Positions 58,596-64,000 of a stretch of DNA of 64,000 nt are shown here, one piece after another. The DNA comes from CAIQPS01 sp963843455. GTDB taxonomy: Bacteria > Actinomycetota > Thermoleophilia > RBG-16-64-13. A model generated the notes under the pieces. That model did not search any database. It was not told the origin of the DNA and saw only the letters and a list, made by a program, of their open reading frames with translations. The DNA is taken from positions 124,001 through 188,000 of the forward strand of contig CAWJKE010000007.1 of NCBI GenBank assembly GCA_963843455.1, read 5' to 3'. Position 1 is the first letter of the stretch. Each line of letters opens with the position of its first letter. Position numbers and translations under genes: made by a program.

Positions 58596-59801
58596 GTGAA
58601 ACACGTCGTTCTGATCATCGATGGGGCGTCTGGGTGGGCGGCGGCGGCCCACGGTGGGAAGACCTCGCTGGAGGCCGCCTACACGCCCAACCTGGACCGA
58701 CTTGCCCTCGAGGGCACGGTCGGCGTGGTCTCGAATGTCCCGGACGGGATGGAAGCCTCCAGCGCGATCGCCTGCATGAGTGTGATGGGCCTCGATCCGC
58801 TGCTCTATTACGCGGGACGAGGCCCCATCGAGGCCGCGGCCATGGGAGTCGAGCTGGAACCCGGACAGGTAGCCATGCGCTGCAATCTGGTGACGGTCGC
58901 AGAAGGGCGGATGGCCAGCTACTCGGCGGGCAATATCACCTCGGCGGAATCGGCGGAGCTGATCGGGGCGTTGCAGGAAGGCCTGGGGGATGAGCGCTCG
59001 AGATTCTATCCCGGGGTCGGTTTCCGGCACATCCTCACAGTGCGGGATGGTGCGGACCTTCTGGCAACCATGTTCACTCCGCCGCACGACATCGCTGGAA
59101 GGTCGGTAGACCAGTCGGCTCCGGTAGGCCCGGGAGCCGCCTTCGCGAGGGATCTGATGGAGCGCTCGGCGGCAATACTAGAGGGGCACCCTGTCAACAA
59201 ACAGCGGCAGGCGAGAGGGAAACTGCCCGCCACGCAGATATGGCTGTTCTGGCCGGGCATGCGGCCGGCCGGGATGCCCGCCTTCGCCGCACTCTATCGG
59301 GGCCGCAAAGCGGCGCTCACGTCGCCGGTGGACCTCTTGAAAGGGCTGGCCGTGCAGACCCGGATCGACTACTTATCCATACCGGGCGTCACCGACGGTT
59401 CCGATAACGACTACGAAGGACAGATGAAGGCCGCCCTGGCCTCCCTGGCCGATCACGGTGTTGTCTTCGTGCACGTGGAGTCGCCCGACGAGGCGGGCCA
59501 CGCCGGCGACGCCGCGGCCAAGGTGGAGGCCATCGAACAGATCGACGCCCTGATGGTGCCGCAGATCGTAGAGACCGCGGGCGCCGGCGTGCGGGAGATG
59601 GACGCCCTCAGGGTCCTCATCCTACCGGACCATCCCACCCCGCTGGAGCTCCGGACGCATGTCGCGGAGTCGGTGCCGTTCATCATGTGGGGCCCCGGCT
59701 TCGAAGCCAACGGGGCGGCCGCCTACACAGAGAGAGAGGCCCGGGCCACGGGTTTCGCCGTGGCGCCGGGCCACCTCTTGATGTCGATGTTCTTGGGCTA
59801 G
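58596..59801 (+). CDS. apgM: Cofactor-independent phosphoglycerate mutase, archaeal type
   Basis: The 401-residue alkaline-phosphatase-superfamily enzyme matches ApgM: VVLIIDGASGW, TPNLDRLALEGTVGVVSNVPDGMEASSAIACMSVMGLDP, metal ligands in HVESPDEAGHAGD and LPDHPTPLELRTH. It interconverts 2- and 3-phosphoglycerate. GTG 58596 has a GGGGG SD at about 6 bases; GTG 58578 gives six more residues. Bacteria more often use the dPGM or the other iPGM type. Confidence 0.9.
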   Translation: MKHVVLIIDGASGWAAAAHGGKTSLEAAYTPNLDRLALEGTVGVVSNVPDGMEASSAIACMSVMGLDPLLYYAGRGPIEAAAMGVELEPGQVAMRCNLVTVAEGRMASYSAGNITSAESAELIGALQEGLGDERSRFYPGVGFRHILTVRDGADLLATMFTPPHDIAGRSVDQSAPVGPGAAFARDLMERSAAILEGHPVNKQRQARGKLPATQIWLFWPGMRPAGMPAFAALYRGRKAALTSPVDLLKGLAVQTRIDYLSIPGVTDGSDNDYEGQMKAALASLADHGVVFVHVESPDEAGHAGDAAAKVEAIEQIDALMVPQIVETAGAGVREMDALRVLILPDHPTPLELRTHVAESVPFIMWGPGFEANGAAAYTEREARATGFAVAPGHLLMSMFLG

Positions 59802-59872
59802 GCGCGCGTCCTGCCCCGCTCGACGCGCCCGCGCGGGCCGCGGCTTTGGCCGCGCGCCGCGCCAGGAGCGGA

Positions 59873-60046
59873 CTACTCCGCCATCATCTCGAATTCTTCT
59901 TTGCTGGCTCCGCAGTCGGGGCATTCCCAGTCGTCGGGCAGGTCTTCGAATGAGGTTCCCGGAGCGATCCCCTGGGTGGGGTCCCCGACTTCGGGGTCGT
60001 AGATATACCCACAGAGTAAGCACTGCCACTTGTCCATCCGGTCCAT
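59873..60046 (-). CDS. Rubredoxin
   Basis: The 57-residue protein has the two CxxCG knuckles CLLCGYIYDPEVGDP and CPDCGASKEEFE at the standard spacing, and the W-x-C and D-W-E-C positions around the Fe site. It carries one electron on an Fe(Cys)4 centre. ATG 60046 follows GAGGAG at 5 bases. It is typical of anaerobes and could serve a flavoenzyme or superoxide/peroxide reductase partner, none of which is adjacent. Confidence 0.93.
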   Translation of the reverse strand: MDRMDKWQCLLCGYIYDPEVGDPTQGIAPGTSFEDLPDDWECPDCGASKEEFEMMAE

Positions 60047-60183
60047 CCTTTCTCCTCGAGCTGGGCCCTGCGCTCTTCCCAGCGGGCCCCGTCATCTCCA
60101 ATTGCGGGTGGATCCAATCAAGCCTAGCAGAACCGGGCCACGACCGTTAAGCGTGACGGTGGGATGAGAAGAGGTCGCAATCC

Positions 60184-60213
60184 TTGACGTGACACTGAGC
60201 ACTTAGGTAGCAT
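60184..60213 (+). promoter_or_regulatory. Candidate promoter of the pyrophosphatase gene
   Basis: TTGACG (60184-60189), an 18-base spacer and TAGCAT (60208-60213) lie 100 bases before the ATG. The leader between them contains no recognised element. Confidence 0.55.
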
Positions 60214-60312
60214 GACCGATTGGGTCGGGCCCGCGAGGGGGGACTCTGCGGGCGGCGCCGAGCCGCGCCCCACCCGTCATGAGACCGTTGGACGAGAAGG
60301 AGGCAATGCTGG

Positions 60313-62817
<2,505 letters not shown>

Positions 62818-62823
62818 GCCGGC

Positions 62824-62843
62824 GCGGCCCCCGAGGGGGCCGC
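62824..62843 (+). other. First hairpin after hppA
   Basis: GCGGCCCC-CGAG-GGGGCCGC is a perfect 8-bp stem with a four-base loop, 7 bases after the hppA stop. Confidence 0.5.
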
Positions 62844-62863
62844 CGCGCGGCAACGATTCACGG

Positions 62864-62897
62864 GGCCGCCCGCCGCACACTGGTGCAGCGGGCGGCC
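62864..62897 (+). terminator. Rho-independent terminator of hppA
   Basis: GGCCGCCCGC and GCGGGCGGCC form a 10-bp stem, with an inner CGCAC/GTGCA-like pairing, followed by TTCTTTCC. This is the best intrinsic terminator in the window. Confidence 0.8.
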
Positions 62898-62922
62898 TTC
62901 TTTCCAGCACCGCCTCGGGATT

Positions 62923-62943
62923 GGGACTGGCATTAGCAGTCCC
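62923..62943 (+). promoter_or_regulatory. Leader hairpin before the KimA-like gene
   Basis: GGGACTG-N7-CAGTCCC is a perfect 7-bp stem 60 bases before the TTG start. It does not match the known c-di-AMP (ydaO) riboswitch that controls KimA-type importers in other bacteria. Confidence 0.4.
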
Positions 62944-63002
62944 CGATATGCGATTCTGCGAAAAGGATAGGGAAAAGGTGGCGACCAGAGGGAGGAGGTG
63001 AG

Positions 63003-64000
63003 TTGGCGGACTTCGGCCGGGGTCTGAAGCGAGCCCTAGTCGGCAAGCCGATCTCCAGTGCGGAAGAGCACAAGACCAGGCTGTCGAAGGTCGTCGCGTT
63101 GCCGGTGTTCGCCTCCGACGCCATCTCCTCGACCGCGTATGCCACCGAGGAGATCCTCATCGTCCTGGCGGGGGCGGCGATCGGCGGTAGTCTGCTCCAT
63201 TTCTCCCTGCCCATCAGTATCGCGGTCGCCGGCCTGCTCGCGATCGTGGCGCTCTCCTATCAGCAGACGATCCGCGCCTACCCGTCGGGAGGCGGCTCCT
63301 ATATTGTCAGCTCCGAGAACCTGGGCCGCTACCCGGGCATGGCCGCGGCCGCTTCACTGATGATCGACTATGTGATGACGGTGGCGGTGAGCGTCGCCTC
63401 AGGGGTAGCCGCGGTCACGTCCGCGTTCCCCAGCCTGTATCCCTACCATCTCATCATCTCGGTCGCCGTGGTGGCGTTGGTCGCCTTGGCCAACCTGCGG
63501 GGGCTTCGAGAGTCGGGCCGGGCGTTTGCTGCCCCCACGTACGCCTTCATCTTCCTGTGTGGCGGTCTTGTGGTCGTCGGCATTGTCCGTTGGCTCCTGG
63601 GAGGACTGCAGCCGGTCGGACACGCCCCGATCGTCCAACAGAGTCAGTTGACCGGTATCGCGCTGACCTTCGTCGTGTTGCGGGCGTTTTCAGGCGGTTG
63701 CAGCGCCATGACCGGCACCGAGGCCATCTCCAACGGGGTTCCGGCGTTCAAGCGTCCCGAGGCCCGGAACGCCGCCATCACCCTGGGGATCATGGCCGCC
63801 ATCCTTGGTACGTTCCTCGTAGGGGTCACGTACCTTGCGCAGGTACTCGAGGTCACCCCCAAGGAAGCAGACACCGTACTGAGCCAGGTCGGCAGGGCCG
63901 TGTACGGCAGCGGGTTCTTCTACTATGCCCTCCAGGTTGCGACGATGGCCATCCTGTTTCTCGGGGCCAACACCAGCTTCGCCGACTTCCCCCGGCTCTC
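63003..64000 (+). CDS. KimA-like APC-family potassium importer (3'-truncated by window)
   Basis: The visible 332 residues match the KimA/YdaO group of amino-acid-permease-fold K+ importers: ALPVFASDAISSTAYATEEILIVLA, YPSGGGSYIVSSENLGRYPG, ANLRGLRESGRAFAAPTYAFIF, AFSGGCSAMTGTEAISNGVPAFKRPEARNAAITLG, YYALQVATMAILFLGANTSFADFPRL. They run through about eight helices to the window edge. TTG 63003 follows SD GGAGGAGGTG. Related proteins import K+ coupled to H+ and can be inhibited by c-di-AMP. Its closeness to the kdp operon supports a potassium role. Confidence 0.85.
   Translation, partial: MADFGRGLKRALVGKPISSAEEHKTRLSKVVALPVFASDAISSTAYATEEILIVLAGAAIGGSLLHFSLPISIAVAGLLAIVALSYQQTIRAYPSGGGSYIVSSENLGRYPGMAAAASLMIDYVMTVAVSVASGVAAVTSAFPSLYPYHLIISVAVVALVALANLRGLRESGRAFAAPTYAFIFLCGGLVVVGIVRWLLGGLQPVGHAPIVQQSQLTGIALTFVVLRAFSGGCSAMTGTEAISNGVPAFKRPEARNAAITLGIMAAILGTFLVGVTYLAQVLEVTPKEADTVLSQVGRAVYGSGFFYYALQVATMAILFLGANTSFADFPRL

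Noticed and set aside
62900..63002. c-di-AMP (ydaO-type) riboswitch before the KimA-like gene
   Set aside because: The leader is too short and lacks the conserved ydaO blocks; only a simple hairpin is present.

Overview
The window is a GC-rich, densely coded bacterial chromosome segment. Lipoprotein signal peptides with Thr/Ser/Ala-rich linkers (runs such as TTTTAAPATTTT), frequent GTG and TTG starts behind strong Shine-Dalgarno (SD) sequences, TetR, IclR and ECF regulators, an amidase and a DUF1906 wall hydrolase, and the absence of outer-membrane or LPS genes all suggest a Gram-positive, actinobacterial-type cell. A multiheme cytochrome c, rubredoxin, archaeal-type phosphoglycerate mutase, membrane pyrophosphatase and Fe-S flavoenzymes of the Old Yellow Enzyme (OYE) family point to an anaerobic or facultative lifestyle. 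The taxonomic call is inference. I found no rRNA, tRNA, CRISPR array or insertion sequence.

Layout. 1-2.6 kb: an 11-haem cytochrome (cut by the window edge) and a frameshifted multicopper oxidase. 2.7-6.7 kb: a cupredoxin lipoprotein, a second lipoprotein, a DUF4418 membrane protein and a MacB/LolCDE-type ABC pair. 7.0-12.0 kb: a promoter and a Liv-type branched-chain amino-acid/amide transporter with a LivM-LivG fusion, followed by an unrecognised 272-residue protein and a TetR regulator (12.0-13.5 kb). 13.6-14.9 kb: a nitroreductase and a HIT-family protein. 15.5-18.4 kb: a secreted DUF1906 hydrolase with three repeats and a carboxypeptidase-regulatory-like lipoprotein. 18.8-22.1 kb: small accessory genes (zinc ribbon, membrane protein, methyltransferase, GNAT acetyltransferase). 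22.1-25.0 kb: an ECF sigma/anti-sigma operon with two lipoproteins, one of which shares its domain with the anti-sigma factor. 25.1-31.2 kb: YihY, HAD, a DUF4386/TetR pair with tandem operators, an amidase and two membrane proteins.

31.3-45.7 kb is a flavin/Fe-S redox catabolic region. It holds a NuoF-like/GltD-like fusion, an MBL hydrolase, an OYE, a 3-hydroxyacyl-CoA dehydrogenase, a ModE-box-controlled modA and modB without modC, an IclR regulator divergent from a Tat-exported substrate-binding protein, and two OYE-FeS-FAD fusions bracketing an isochorismatase-like protein that has lost two of three catalytic residues. 45.7-53.9 kb is a complete kdpFABCDE operon on the minus strand plus one extra 26-residue membrane peptide. 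54.1-60.0 kb holds housekeeping and small genes (DUF296, zinc ribbon/coiled coil, MoaD/ThiS-like, aminotransferase, PNPOx, ApgM, rubredoxin). 60.3 kb to the end: a K+-independent-type H+-pyrophosphatase and a KimA-like potassium importer that runs off the window. Kdp and KimA lie within 10 kb of each other, so potassium supply is a strong theme of the right end.

The most interesting items are the tandem 15-bp TetR operators inside a consensus promoter, the two identically spaced ModE-like boxes, the anti-sigma/lipoprotein shared domain, the isochorismatase-like pseudoenzyme inside the OYE cluster, the extra Kdp peptide, and several genes whose reading frames look disrupted or whose start is non-standard.
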